Source: an uncultured Bryobacterales bacterium
Lineage (GTDB): Bacteria; Acidobacteriota; Terriglobia; Bryobacterales; UBA6623
Assembly: GCA_951813605.1 (NCBI GenBank)
Contig: OX638379.1
Span: 5,034,062 to 5,098,061, forward strand
DNA: 64,000 nt
Reading direction: 5' to 3'
The notes below the pieces were generated by a model, which was given only the letters and a program-made list of their open reading frames with translations, was not told where the DNA came from and ran no database searches. Shown piece after piece: positions 8,520 to 16,824 of the stretch (positions within the stretch are counted from its first letter, which is position 1; each line of letters starts with the position of its first letter). A program made the translations under genes and the position numbers.

Positions 8520-11500
8520 ATGGGTAACCTGAGAATTATTCCCGTAGTCATTGCGCTCACCGTGGCGCTATTGCAAGCGCCAGCAGCGCACGGGCAGGCC
8601 GTCAGCGGCACGATCACCGGCGTCGTGACCGACCCTTCGGAGGCCGCGATCGCGGCCGCGAGCGTCACGATCACCAACGTCGACACGGGGATCGAGACGA
8701 GTCGCGAGACAGACGAGACGGGCCGCTACGTGAACACGAACTTGCTGCCGGGCAACTATAGCGTTGCCGTCGAAGCGGTGGGATTCCAGCGTTTCATCCA
8801 GGAGAACGTCATTCTGCGGGTCGACCAGACGGTGCGCGTCGACACGGTTCTACAGCTCGGCGCAGTCACCGAGCAGGTCGTCGTGAATGCGGCTCCCCCG
8901 ATGCTCAAGAGCGAGAAGACCGATGTGGGTTCTTACATTCCCGAGGACCAGTTGCAGGCTCTGCCTACTTTCGGAAACAACCTGAGCAAGCTCTACAACA
9001 CAGTGCCGGGCGTGATTCAGAATTTCTTCCAGATCGGGATCGGCGAGAACCCTTCGGAGTTCAACGCCACCCTGGTGAACGGCCAGTTCTTCGGAAACAG
9101 CGAGTACGAGGTCGACGGCATTACGAACACGGCGTACGGCTTCAGCGGCTTCCAGATCATCGTGCCGAACCAGGACTCGGTCTCGGAGTTGAAGATTACG
9201 ACCGCATCTTTCGATCCCGAGTTCGGTTCCTCGGCCGGGATGGTCGCGCAGTACGTCACCAAATCTGGAACCAACGCACTCCACGGGTCGGCGTTCTGGT
9301 ACAACCGCAACAAGTTCAGTTTCGCATCGGATCCGTTCACCGAGAAGGTTGCCGGAACCGGCCCGAATGGCACGGGTACCGGCCCGGCGCCTTTCAACTG
9401 GAACCAATTCGGCGCCAGCGCGGGCGGGCCGATCGTCAAGAACAAGGTGTTCTGGTTCTCGGACTACCAAGGCGTGGAGGCTACGCAGGGAGCGCAGCTG
9501 ACTGCCACGGTCCCGAATGACGCGTTCCGAAACGGGGACTTCAGTGCATGGCCCGGCGATCCCGTGTTTGATCCCATCACAGGCGTGGCGGGCGGCGGGG
9601 CCGGGCGCTCCCAGTTTCCGAACAACCAGATTCCTGCGTCGCGTGTAAATCCGGTCGCCAGCAACCTGCTGGCGCTCATGCCGAGGGCGAACCTGAACCA
9701 GGACACGCAGCAGAACTACAACGCCGGGGACAGCGTTACCACATGGACAAGGCAGTGGGACGTTCGCGCCGACTCCTCGGTGGGGACTTCGGGAATGGCC
9801 TTCGCGCGCTATACGCTGGCCCAGGTGTTCCTCGACAACCCGCCGTTGTTCGGCGCGGCTGCGGGGGGGCCGGCCGTGGGCGGACTGAGTCCGCAGACCG
9901 GGGACTTTCGGATGCAGCACCTATCGACCAACTACACCCATACGTTCTCGCCGACGTTGCTTACGGAGGTCCGGGCCGGATTCTCCCGCTTCCGACTGGA
10001 CGGCTACCAGTACGACGCCGGTCTAACGACCAATAGCGACGTCGGGATCCCGAACATCAACGGCGAAGACATTTTGACGCAGGGCCTGGCGGGAATCGCA
10101 GTGGCAGGTCCCGTCGGGGGATGGTCGATGGGCATTGTCCAGGGCGTTGGGATCCCGCGCTTGGACCGGACGACGACGCTGCAGTTCGTGAGCAACACGA
10201 CTTGGATCAAGGGCAGCCATCAATTCCGTTTCGGGGCCGACGTCCGGCACACCGCCTTCGACTTCATCGCCGCGAACTTCAGTTCGCGCGGGCACTTTGA
10301 CTTCGGGAACTCCATCACCGGAAGCCAGGACCTGGAAGAGCAGGGGGTGAGGTCCGGGCTCGGCATGGCTTCGTTCCTGCTGGGTCGTCCAGGCTACTTC
10401 AGCCGGGTCGTATTCGAGGACTATACGAAGGAGCGCGGGTCGCGGACGTCGCTGTACTGGCAGGACACGTGGAGGATCAACGCGCGGCTGACCTTCAACT
10501 ACGGCGCCCGGTACGATTTCATCGGACCGGTCAACCCGGGTGAACCCGGAGGAATAGCAAACTTCGAACCGAACACAGGCGACATTTTGCTGGCGGGTCT
10601 CGGGGATGTCGACATGAGGGCGGGCGTCAACCCGGATTGGAACAACTTCGCCCCGCGTGGAGGCTTGGCGTTCAAGCTAACCGACAAGACCGTGATCCGT
10701 TCGGGGTTCGGCCGAAGCTACTTTGCTTCGAACTACGGCGGGCTGTTCTACGCGATGACCAACCTGTATCCAATCACCGCCCAGCAAGAGGAGCGGGCTC
10801 CGAACAACTATGTACCCGTCTTTCCGATCGAGCAAGGTCCCCCGCAGTCTCCGGCCCTGCAACTGCCCGACTCGGGTCGGCTCAAGGCGCCGGAAGGCGT
10901 GCTGATTAGGTACCGGCCCAAGGACAACGCCACGGAATATATTGATTCGTGGAATTTCTTCATCGAGAACCAGTTCGCTCAGGACTGGAAGGTGTCGCTC
11001 GGCTACGTCGGCAGCGCCGGACGCAAGCTGTGGTGGAACCACAACATGAACGCGGCTCCTGCCAGCACTGATCCCGACATTGCCTCCAGAAGGCCTTTGT
11101 TCAAGTCGATCGGGTACGGGTCCCGCGTGAGCAACGGCTGCAACTGTGCGAACTCGTCGTATAACGCCTTGCAATTCGTGGTCGAGAAGCGCTACTCGAA
11201 AGGCTATTCGATAACTTCTTCCTTTACGTGGGCGAAGGCATTGGACGGCCAGCTCGGCGGGTTCGGCTGGGGTGACCAGGGCCTGAACCCCCACGACAGG
11301 AAGGGCGGATACGGCATCTCGCCTTACAATCGCGCCGTCGTCTGGGTCCTGTCGCACAGCTGGGAACTCCCGTTCGGGAAAGGACGCAAGTTCGCATCCA
11401 ACGCCGGTGCGGCGTTGGATGCGATTATCGGAGGCTGGCAGTTCAATGGCGTGACAACCCTCGAGTCGGGATTTGCATTTTCGCCAACGGGCACCACCAC

Positions 11501-11891
11501 CACCCACAACGGTGAGTTCGGCAACAAGCCGGACCGCATCGGCGACGGCAAACTGTCGAATCCGACTCGGCAGAGATGGTTCGATACCAGTGCATTCACG
11601 AGCGGGCCGTATGGCGTCTGGGGGAACGCCGGTCGAGGCATCCTGCGCGGACCGCCGTTGATCGGGACGGATTGGTCTTTCTGGAAGGAGTTTCGTATCA
11701 AGGAGGACTTCCGCGTTCAACTGCGATGGGAGAACTTCAACTTCATCAATTACACGAACCTCGGACCGCCTGTCAGCAACGTTACTGCGCCGAACGCGGG
11801 CTCGATCAACGGGTTGGCCGGTTCGACAAGTGTCAATCCCGTCACCGTGCCGATGCGCCGAATGCAGTTCGGGTTGAAACTTGTGTTCTGA
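8520..11891 (+). CDS. TonB-dependent receptor with N-terminal carboxypeptidase-regulatory domain (Oar-like)
   Basis: Outer-membrane receptor of 1123 residues. A signal peptide (1-25, AHGQA) is followed by a carboxypeptidase-regulatory/CNA-B-like beta sandwich (about 28-115, starting SGTITGVVTDP). A plug domain follows (about 125-260, with LPTFGNNL and VDGITNT), then a long beta-barrel ending in GLKLVF, whose terminal Phe is the usual BamA-recognised residue. This architecture is typical of the greatly expanded receptor family of Solibacter-like Acidobacteriota, which import large or complexed substrates using TonB/ExbBD energy. TonB genes are not in the window and the ligand cannot be predicted. 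The start is supported by an AGGAGA ribosome site 5 bases before the ATG. A remnant of another copy lies at 23385-24008. Confidence 0.93.
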   Translation: MGNLRIIPVVIALTVALLQAPAAHGQAVSGTITGVVTDPSEAAIAAASVTITNVDTGIETSRETDETGRYVNTNLLPGNYSVAVEAVGFQRFIQENVILRVDQTVRVDTVLQLGAVTEQVVVNAAPPMLKSEKTDVGSYIPEDQLQALPTFGNNLSKLYNTVPGVIQNFFQIGIGENPSEFNATLVNGQFFGNSEYEVDGITNTAYGFSGFQIIVPNQDSVSELKITTASFDPEFGSSAGMVAQYVTKSGTNALHGSAFWYNRNKFSFASDPFTEKVAGTGPNGTGTGPAPFNWNQFGASAGGPIVKNKVFWFSDYQGVEATQGAQLTATVPNDAFRNGDFSAWPGDPVFDPITGVAGGGAGRSQFPNNQIPASRVNPVASNLLALMPRANLNQDTQQNYNAGDSVTTWTRQWDVRADSSVGTSGMAFARYTLAQVFLDNPPLFGAAAGGPAVGGLSPQTGDFRMQHLSTNYTHTFSPTLLTEVRAGFSRFRLDGYQYDAGLTTNSDVGIPNINGEDILTQGLAGIAVAGPVGGWSMGIVQGVGIPRLDRTTTLQFVSNTTWIKGSHQFRFGADVRHTAFDFIAANFSSRGHFDFGNSITGSQDLEEQGVRSGLGMASFLLGRPGYFSRVVFEDYTKERGSRTSLYWQDTWRINARLTFNYGARYDFIGPVNPGEPGGIANFEPNTGDILLAGLGDVDMRAGVNPDWNNFAPRGGLAFKLTDKTVIRSGFGRSYFASNYGGLFYAMTNLYPITAQQEERAPNNYVPVFPIEQGPPQSPALQLPDSGRLKAPEGVLIRYRPKDNATEYIDSWNFFIENQFAQDWKVSLGYVGSAGRKLWWNHNMNAAPASTDPDIASRRPLFKSIGYGSRVSNGCNCANSSYNALQFVVEKRYSKGYSITSSFTWAKALDGQLGGFGWGDQGLNPHDRKGGYGISPYNRAVVWVLSHSWELPFGKGRKFASNAGAALDAIIGGWQFNGVTTLESGFAFSPTGTTTTHNGEFGNKPDRIGDGKLSNPTRQRWFDTSAFTSGPYGVWGNAGRGILRGPPLIGTDWSFWKEFRIKEDFRVQLRWENFNFINYTNLGPPVSNVTAPNAGSINGLAGSTSVNPVTVPMRRMQFGLKLVF

Positions 11892-12278
11892 CGAGGCAAC
11901 TTCACGGGAGCCGCAAGCCTAGGGGCCGGTGACCGAATAGGCTGCCCGGCACGCCGGGCAACTTGCCAGCCCGGTAACGCTTGGGCAGGCTGTCACGGCC
12001 GGTCGCCCGAAATGGGGACATTGAGCAGTTTCCTCGGCACGGCTTCGGCGGCCCGTCCCGGAAATTTCGCGGGCACTGCCTGCCATTGGCCTTCGGATCG
12101 CATCTGTATCCGCGCAGATGCTCCCAGGTCGCGTTAAGCCTCTGGTCGGGCTGGGTTCCCAGGCTGGCTATTCGAACGGTTCTCTTTCGCAGACGCCTGA
12201 GCCAAGCTGACGCTCGCGCAATTGCGTAACTTAGGTTGGCCGGGACCCGGCGCACGCGGCGCATGGCTGCGTCAGCGC
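11892..12278. other. Intergenic region with two hairpins
   Basis: No credible gene is seen here. Two perfect inverted repeats are present: TGCCCGGC/GCCGGGCA (11943-11960) shortly after the receptor stop, and GCATCTG/CAGATGC (12100-12121). Neither is followed by a T-run, so they are not canonical intrinsic terminators. Confidence 0.45.
11943..11960 (+). repeat. Perfect GC-rich palindrome, shared with 25371-25388
   Basis: An 8-bp stem with a 2-base centre lies 51 bases after the receptor stop codon. Nineteen bases starting at 11941 match 18 of the 19 starting at 25369. It may act as an mRNA-stabilising or factor-dependent termination hairpin. Confidence 0.45.
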
Positions 12279-12515
12279 CTAGCCAGGGCCGATCTCGCCG
12301 TACTCGCACGGGTCGCCTGCCGACTCAATCACGTCCTCGAGGTCGATGCAGTCCTCTCGGAATGCGCCGCACTCTTCGGCTACAGCGGGATCGACCTCGA
12401 CCACCGCGACCTGCTCGATCAAGGCTCCGACCTTGGCAGCCGAGCGCGTTCTGACGACCGAGCCATCGTCGAGCGTCATGGAAACGGGATCAGGTTTGTT
12501 TCCGCGCCTCGGCAC
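12279..12515 (-). CDS. Small acidic hypothetical protein
   Basis: Possible gene of 78 residues with a GTG start; the frame is open 13 codons further upstream to a TGA. The protein is acidic and cysteine-containing in its second half (EECGAFREDC, then DPCEYGE), with a plausible beta-rich first half (MTLDDGSVV). Third codon positions are mostly G or C, as in neighbouring genes, which favours real coding. No family is recognised and there is no obvious ribosome site. The opposite strand also has an open frame over part of it, so confidence is limited. It lies alone between the receptor gene and the TPR genes, and points away from the latter. Confidence 0.4.
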   Translation of the reverse strand: MPRRGNKPDPVSMTLDDGSVVRTRSAAKVGALIEQVAVVEVDPAVAEECGAFREDCIDLEDVIESAGDPCEYGEIGPG

Positions 12516-12694
12516 CAGCAGGCACTGTAGCGCATCGCCGTCCGGAGCGTTCGGTCAAAGGACCCTTGGCCCTCAGGCGCACCTCGCTGCAAATGGCCAT
12601 GCCATTCGCTCCCGCCTCTGATTCGACAAGGCTACTTGGCTCGGACTTTGCCCAACTGCGCGATAATTGCCAAGAGTCGGTTCCCGGATCGAAC

Positions 12695-13894
12695 ATGCGG
12701 ATGCAGCGGCAAGCTAACGTGGCGGAGGGCTTGTTGGCAATCGTGTGTCTCACTGTCCAGGCGCTTGGCATGCCTTCTGGCGATCCGATTGAGACCCGTT
12801 TTCGGAACGCTCAACTGGCTCTCGCAGAGCATCGCTACGACATCGCCGCGAGGGAATTCGAAGCGATTATTGGCATGGATGCGGGGCTTGCCGGAGCCCA
12901 TGCGAATCTCGGCGTCGCCCGGTACCTTCAGGCTGATTACAACCGAGCGGCCACGGCGTTCCGACGCGCGCTGGAACTCGATCCGTCCTTGAAGAATGCC
13001 GAACTCTACCTCGGGCTCAGCCAAGCCAGGGCGGGAAAAATCGAGGAAGCGCTGCCATCGCTGTCACAGGGCTTCTGGAATGCGGGCGACGACCCGTGGC
13101 GGCTGCAGGGCGGCTTGCTGCTTGCTGAGCTTTACTCCGCTCGCCAAGAGGACGAGAAGCTGGTTGACGTCGTGCGGGCGTTGAAGCAAGCCTTTCCGAA
13201 GAACGCTGATGTGCTGTACATGGCATATCGCTTGTATTCCGACATGGGGGCCAGGGCGATTTCCGACTTGGTCAGGGAGGCGCCGGGATCCGCGCGCCTT
13301 CATCAAGTGACCGCGGAGCTGCTCGTCAGCGAGGGAGACTACCCTCGAGCCGTCCGCCAGTACCGCAAGGCGCTGGAGCTTGCCCCGCAACTTCCCGGCG
13401 CGAACCGTGCCTTGGCGGTGGCCATTTTGAACAGCAGTCCGGACGAGGCCGGGATCCGAGAGGCCCAGCAGGCGCTGGAACGCGAGCTTTCCCTGAATCC
13501 GCGCGACGCCGAGTCCGTGTACCAGATGGGAGAGATTTCCTGGCGTCGCGGGAACGAGGATGCAGCGCTGGAACTCTACGCCAAGGCTGTCGAGTTGCAG
13601 CCCAGGTTTTCGGAAGGGCTCATCGCGATTGGAAAGGCGCTGATAGCCCGGGGCGATTTCGAGCGCGCTGCGAGGCATCTGCAGGACGCGCTCCAGATCG
13701 ATTCGGAGAACGAGGTCGCGCACTACCGGCTTGCCCAGGCGTATCGGCAGCTAGGCCGTGTCGACGAGGCTGTCAAGCAACTGGAGGAGTTTCGCCGGAT
13801 CCGAAGCACTTCCGAGGCCTTGGGCGCAATCTATCGTCAAGTGCAGCGAAGCACGGTTTCGAGCGGGGATCTCGGTACCGAAGGTGCCAGGTGA
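12695..13894 (+). CDS. Exported TPR protein (first of tandem pair)
   Basis: TPR protein of 399 residues when started at the ATG at 12695, which gives a signal-peptide-like N-terminus (hydrophobic VAEGLLAIVCLTVQALG). The frame stays open upstream to 12566, but that part lacks a signal and looks non-coding. About nine TPR or TPR-like units follow from residue 30; the second and third carry AFRRALELDP, a textbook TPR helix. TPR arrays mediate protein-protein contacts, so a periplasmic scaffolding role is the most that can be inferred. Its stop overlaps the GTG start of the next TPR gene (GTGA), implying translational coupling. The two proteins align clearly over their first 130 residues and are tandem paralogues. 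Confidence 0.85.
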   Translation: MRMQRQANVAEGLLAIVCLTVQALGMPSGDPIETRFRNAQLALAEHRYDIAAREFEAIIGMDAGLAGAHANLGVARYLQADYNRAATAFRRALELDPSLKNAELYLGLSQARAGKIEEALPSLSQGFWNAGDDPWRLQGGLLLAELYSARQEDEKLVDVVRALKQAFPKNADVLYMAYRLYSDMGARAISDLVREAPGSARLHQVTAELLVSEGDYPRAVRQYRKALELAPQLPGANRALAVAILNSSPDEAGIREAQQALERELSLNPRDAESVYQMGEISWRRGNEDAALELYAKAVELQPRFSEGLIAIGKALIARGDFERAARHLQDALQIDSENEVAHYRLAQAYRQLGRVDEAVKQLEEFRRIRSTSEALGAIYRQVQRSTVSSGDLGTEGAR

Positions 13895-15048
13895 GGGTGG
13901 AGCCCACAGCGATGTCGCTGCATGGTCGAGTTGCGCGACGCGCGTTGGGTGGCGGCGCGACCTTGGTCGTTCTCTTCGGCGGATTTCTCTTCGGCCAGCC
14001 TGCATCAGACGTGCTTCTCCAAAGCACCTACCGGGACGCTGAGACAGCGTTTCGCGAGCAACGCTTGCCGGAAGCCGCCGATGGCTATCGCAGGCTCGCT
14101 GAGCTGAGCCCGAACACAGCCGAGGTCCACGCCAAGCTCGGATTGATTTACTACCTGCAAGGGCAGTTCCAGAACGCTGTGCCCGCGTTCCGTCGTGCCT
14201 TGGACCTCAAGCCCGGCCTGCCGAACGTAGGTGCCTTGCTCGCGATTTCCCTTGCGGGAATCGGAAAGTACTCCGAGGCGCTGCCCGGCTTGCAGAAGGG
14301 TTTCTCGGATCCGTCCAACGAAGACCTGCGACGCCTGATCGGTCTGGAGCTGCAGCGGAGCTACGTGGCACTCGGCCGCAATCACCGCGCCGCGCGAATC
14401 GTCGCCGAGCTCGGCGAGCTGTACCCTGACGACCCGGAGGTCTTGTACCACGCGGGCCGGTTTCACGCCGACATGGCGACCGGGTCGATGCAGCGTCTCT
14501 TGGTTGTCGCGCCGGATTCCGTGTGGGGGCATCAGGCGTCGGGAGACGCGCTCGAAAGCCTGGGGAATCACGAGTTGGCGATCGTTGAGTACCGCAAGGC
14601 ACTTGCCGATCGCCCCGGGCAGCCCGGTGTCCACTACAGCATTGCCCGCGCCATTCAGTCGAGCGAGGGCTCGGCCGGCACAGAGGACGACGCAATGGAC
14701 GCATACAGGCAGGAGTTGCAAATCGACCCGTCAAATGCCCTGGCCGCCTACGAGCTAGGCGAAATCCTGCGGAAGCGGTCCCAGCTGACGGAGGCACGCG
14801 GGTTCTTTGAGCAGGCAGTGAGCCATCGCCCGGAATTCGGCCTCGGTCGGATCGGATTGGGTCGAGTGCTCCGTGAATTGGAGGAACCGCTACAAGCTCG
14901 ACCCCATTTGGAAGCCGCCGTGCGAATCGCCCCCGACAACGAGGTCGCGCGATACCAGCTAGCGCTGGTGTACCGGGCGCTAGGCGAGCTTGCCGCTGCC
15001 GAGCGAGAGATGCAGGCGTTTCAGCGACTGCAGCGGAAGCAGAACTAA
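13891..15048 (+). CDS. Exported TPR protein (second of tandem pair)
   Basis: TPR protein of 385 residues. The GTG at 13891 overlaps the preceding stop by 4 bases; an ATG at 13912 (MSLHGR) is the alternative start and leaves the signal peptide (hydrophobic ATLVVLFGGFLFG, then QPAS) intact. Its first repeats match those of the upstream gene almost unit for unit (AKLGLIYYLQGQ versus ANLGVARYLQAD; AFRRALDLKPG versus AFRRALELDPS), so a tandem duplication made the pair. At least seven repeats are visible. It precedes the heptahaem cytochrome-TPR gene by 126 bases on the same strand, suggesting that the three exported proteins work together. Confidence 0.87.
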   Translation: MRVEPTAMSLHGRVARRALGGGATLVVLFGGFLFGQPASDVLLQSTYRDAETAFREQRLPEAADGYRRLAELSPNTAEVHAKLGLIYYLQGQFQNAVPAFRRALDLKPGLPNVGALLAISLAGIGKYSEALPGLQKGFSDPSNEDLRRLIGLELQRSYVALGRNHRAARIVAELGELYPDDPEVLYHAGRFHADMATGSMQRLLVVAPDSVWGHQASGDALESLGNHELAIVEYRKALADRPGQPGVHYSIARAIQSSEGSAGTEDDAMDAYRQELQIDPSNALAAYELGEILRKRSQLTEARGFFEQAVSHRPEFGLGRIGLGRVLRELEEPLQARPHLEAAVRIAPDNEVARYQLALVYRALGELAAAEREMQAFQRLQRKQN

Positions 15049-15174
15049 GCTTCTTGCCGCAACACCTACCCTGTGTCAGTTCGACGGGACCCATTCGCGA
15101 CTCAATTCATCACTTTAGGGCGGTGGTCGAGCGTGATCCGTCCGAGCAGTCTGGGGTTGCCCTAACCTAGGCAT

Positions 15175-16797
15175 ATGGTCGGAAGACGGGTCCTTCTGTT
15201 GGCCTCCAGCTTCCTCGGCGTCGGAGCGATCCTCGCCCCGGCGATCGCGAGCGACGCTTGCCGCACCTGCCACGCCCAAGCGGTCGATGGCTATCTTCAA
15301 ACCGGCATGGGGAACTCGATCAGCCGCCCACTGCATGGGCTATCGGGTTCGTTCGGCCACGAGCATTCCGGTTCCTCGTTCGAGATCGACAGCTCGGATT
15401 CCGGCATGGTCCAGTCAGTCGACCGGGGGGGCCTCAGTGCTCAATACCCGATCGACTACGTGATCGGTTCCGGCAATGCGGCTTTTGGATTCCTCGTGCG
15501 GATCGACGATTACGTCTATCAGTCGCCCGTTTCCTATTACGCGAAGCGCCGTCGATGGGACATGGCCCCCGGCTTCGAACTGCATCCGGCACCGGACTTC
15601 GACCGCCCGGTGCTCCACGAGTGCCTGTGGTGCCACGCCGGCCGCCCGCGGACGGTTCCCCACACCCAGAACCGATATGCCGATCCAGTGTTGGAACTGG
15701 AGGCCATCTCCTGCGACCGCTGCCACGGACCGACCGCAGCTCACCTGGCCGCGCCTTCGTCGGAGACGATCATCAACCCCGCGAAGCTTCCTCCCACAGA
15801 GCGCGACAGCGTGTGCGAGCAATGCCATCTCGGAGGGGAGGAAAGAGTATTGAATCCCGGGAAGGCATTTGGGGACTTCCGCCCCGGGATGCGACTCGAG
15901 GACGTCTTTTCGGTCTACGTCGATGATTTCGGTGCGGCCGAGCCCGGGCGGTTCAAGGTTGTAAGCCACTTCGAGCAACTCGCGCTGAGCCAATGCTACC
16001 AAGCGTCTGGCGGGCGAATGTGGTGCGGCACGTGCCATAGCCCGCACTTGAAGCCCGAGGATCCCGCTTCGTACTATCGATCCCGGTGCTTGAGCTGCCA
16101 CGGCGCGGATCTGGTCGGCCGGCATGCCAAGCCCGCAGACGATTGCGTCAGCTGCCACATGATCCGCAGGCCATCCTTTGACAGCGGGCACAGCGCCTTC
16201 ACGGATCATTTCATTGCCCGCCGACCTGTTGCGGCTCCCCCTATCGGCAGGACCGCTGACCGGATTCGGGCCTGGCGGAGTCCCGACGATCGTGAGCTGG
16301 CGCGGCGGAGCCTCGGACTGGCGTACGTCCGGCTCGGTCGCCGGAAGCAGCTGCCAGCCTATATGGATGAAGGCGCGTCCCTGCTCGCCCGACTCGCGCA
16401 GATCGGCGCACTCGACCCGGACGGCCTCGAGGCTCTGGGAAGCGTCCTCCTCTCCAAGAACGCTCCTCCTGAAGCGGGCCTGAAACAACTCGCTGCACAG
16501 CTGTTGGACGACGCGTTGCACCAAGCCCCCGACGCGCCGGGCCGTTACCGAACTGTCGCAGCGTCAGCGTGGGAGGGGGGTGACACGAGCCGGGCGATCG
16601 AGCTGCTGAACCAAGCTATTGCTATGGACCCTCAGAACAGAGCCGCATATCAGGTCCTCGCACGCATACACCTAGAGTCGAATCGACGGCACCAGGCCGT
16701 CGAGACCTGGAACCGGTACCTCGGGCTGGTGCCGCAGAGCCTCTCCGCACGAGAGGCTGTTCGAGAGCTCCTGCGGGGCGAGGCGGGACGCGACTAA
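15175..16797 (+). CDS. Heptahaem c-type cytochrome fused to TPR repeats
   Basis: Exported multihaem cytochrome of 540 residues. A signal peptide (1-26, ending AIAS) is followed at once by the first of seven CXXCH haem sites: C29, C150, C180, C214, C284, C305 and C324. The middle part (residues 90-330) resembles the cytochrome c-554/doubled-CXXCH group that moves electrons in the periplasm or at the cell surface. Residues from about 355 to 540 are TPR-like helical repeats (AIELLNQAIAMDPQ is a clear unit), an unusual C-terminal addition that suggests docking to other TPR or UnbV proteins. It needs the cytochrome c maturation system, not seen here. It follows the two exported TPR genes and is convergent with the UnbV gene. 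Confidence 0.92.
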   Translation: MVGRRVLLLASSFLGVGAILAPAIASDACRTCHAQAVDGYLQTGMGNSISRPLHGLSGSFGHEHSGSSFEIDSSDSGMVQSVDRGGLSAQYPIDYVIGSGNAAFGFLVRIDDYVYQSPVSYYAKRRRWDMAPGFELHPAPDFDRPVLHECLWCHAGRPRTVPHTQNRYADPVLELEAISCDRCHGPTAAHLAAPSSETIINPAKLPPTERDSVCEQCHLGGEERVLNPGKAFGDFRPGMRLEDVFSVYVDDFGAAEPGRFKVVSHFEQLALSQCYQASGGRMWCGTCHSPHLKPEDPASYYRSRCLSCHGADLVGRHAKPADDCVSCHMIRRPSFDSGHSAFTDHFIARRPVAAPPIGRTADRIRAWRSPDDRELARRSLGLAYVRLGRRKQLPAYMDEGASLLARLAQIGALDPDGLEALGSVLLSKNAPPEAGLKQLAAQLLDDALHQAPDAPGRYRTVAASAWEGGDTSRAIELLNQAIAMDPQNRAAYQVLARIHLESNRRHQAVETWNRYLGLVPQSLSAREAVRELLRGEAGRD

Positions 16798-16824
16798 ATG
16801 GCCCGCCGGTCCGCGAGGGCTTGA

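Noticed and set aside
8850..11720. Long open frames antisense to the TonB receptor gene.
   Set aside because: Expected in high G+C DNA with strong third-position bias; the translations lack family features and the sense gene is unambiguous.
11943..11960. Palindrome after the receptor gene as a Rho-independent terminator.
   Set aside because: No T-run follows the stem, so it was listed as a repeat rather than a terminator.
12566..12694. N-terminal extension of the first TPR protein.
   Set aside because: The extension hides the signal peptide that starts at the ATG at 12695 and is not protein-like.
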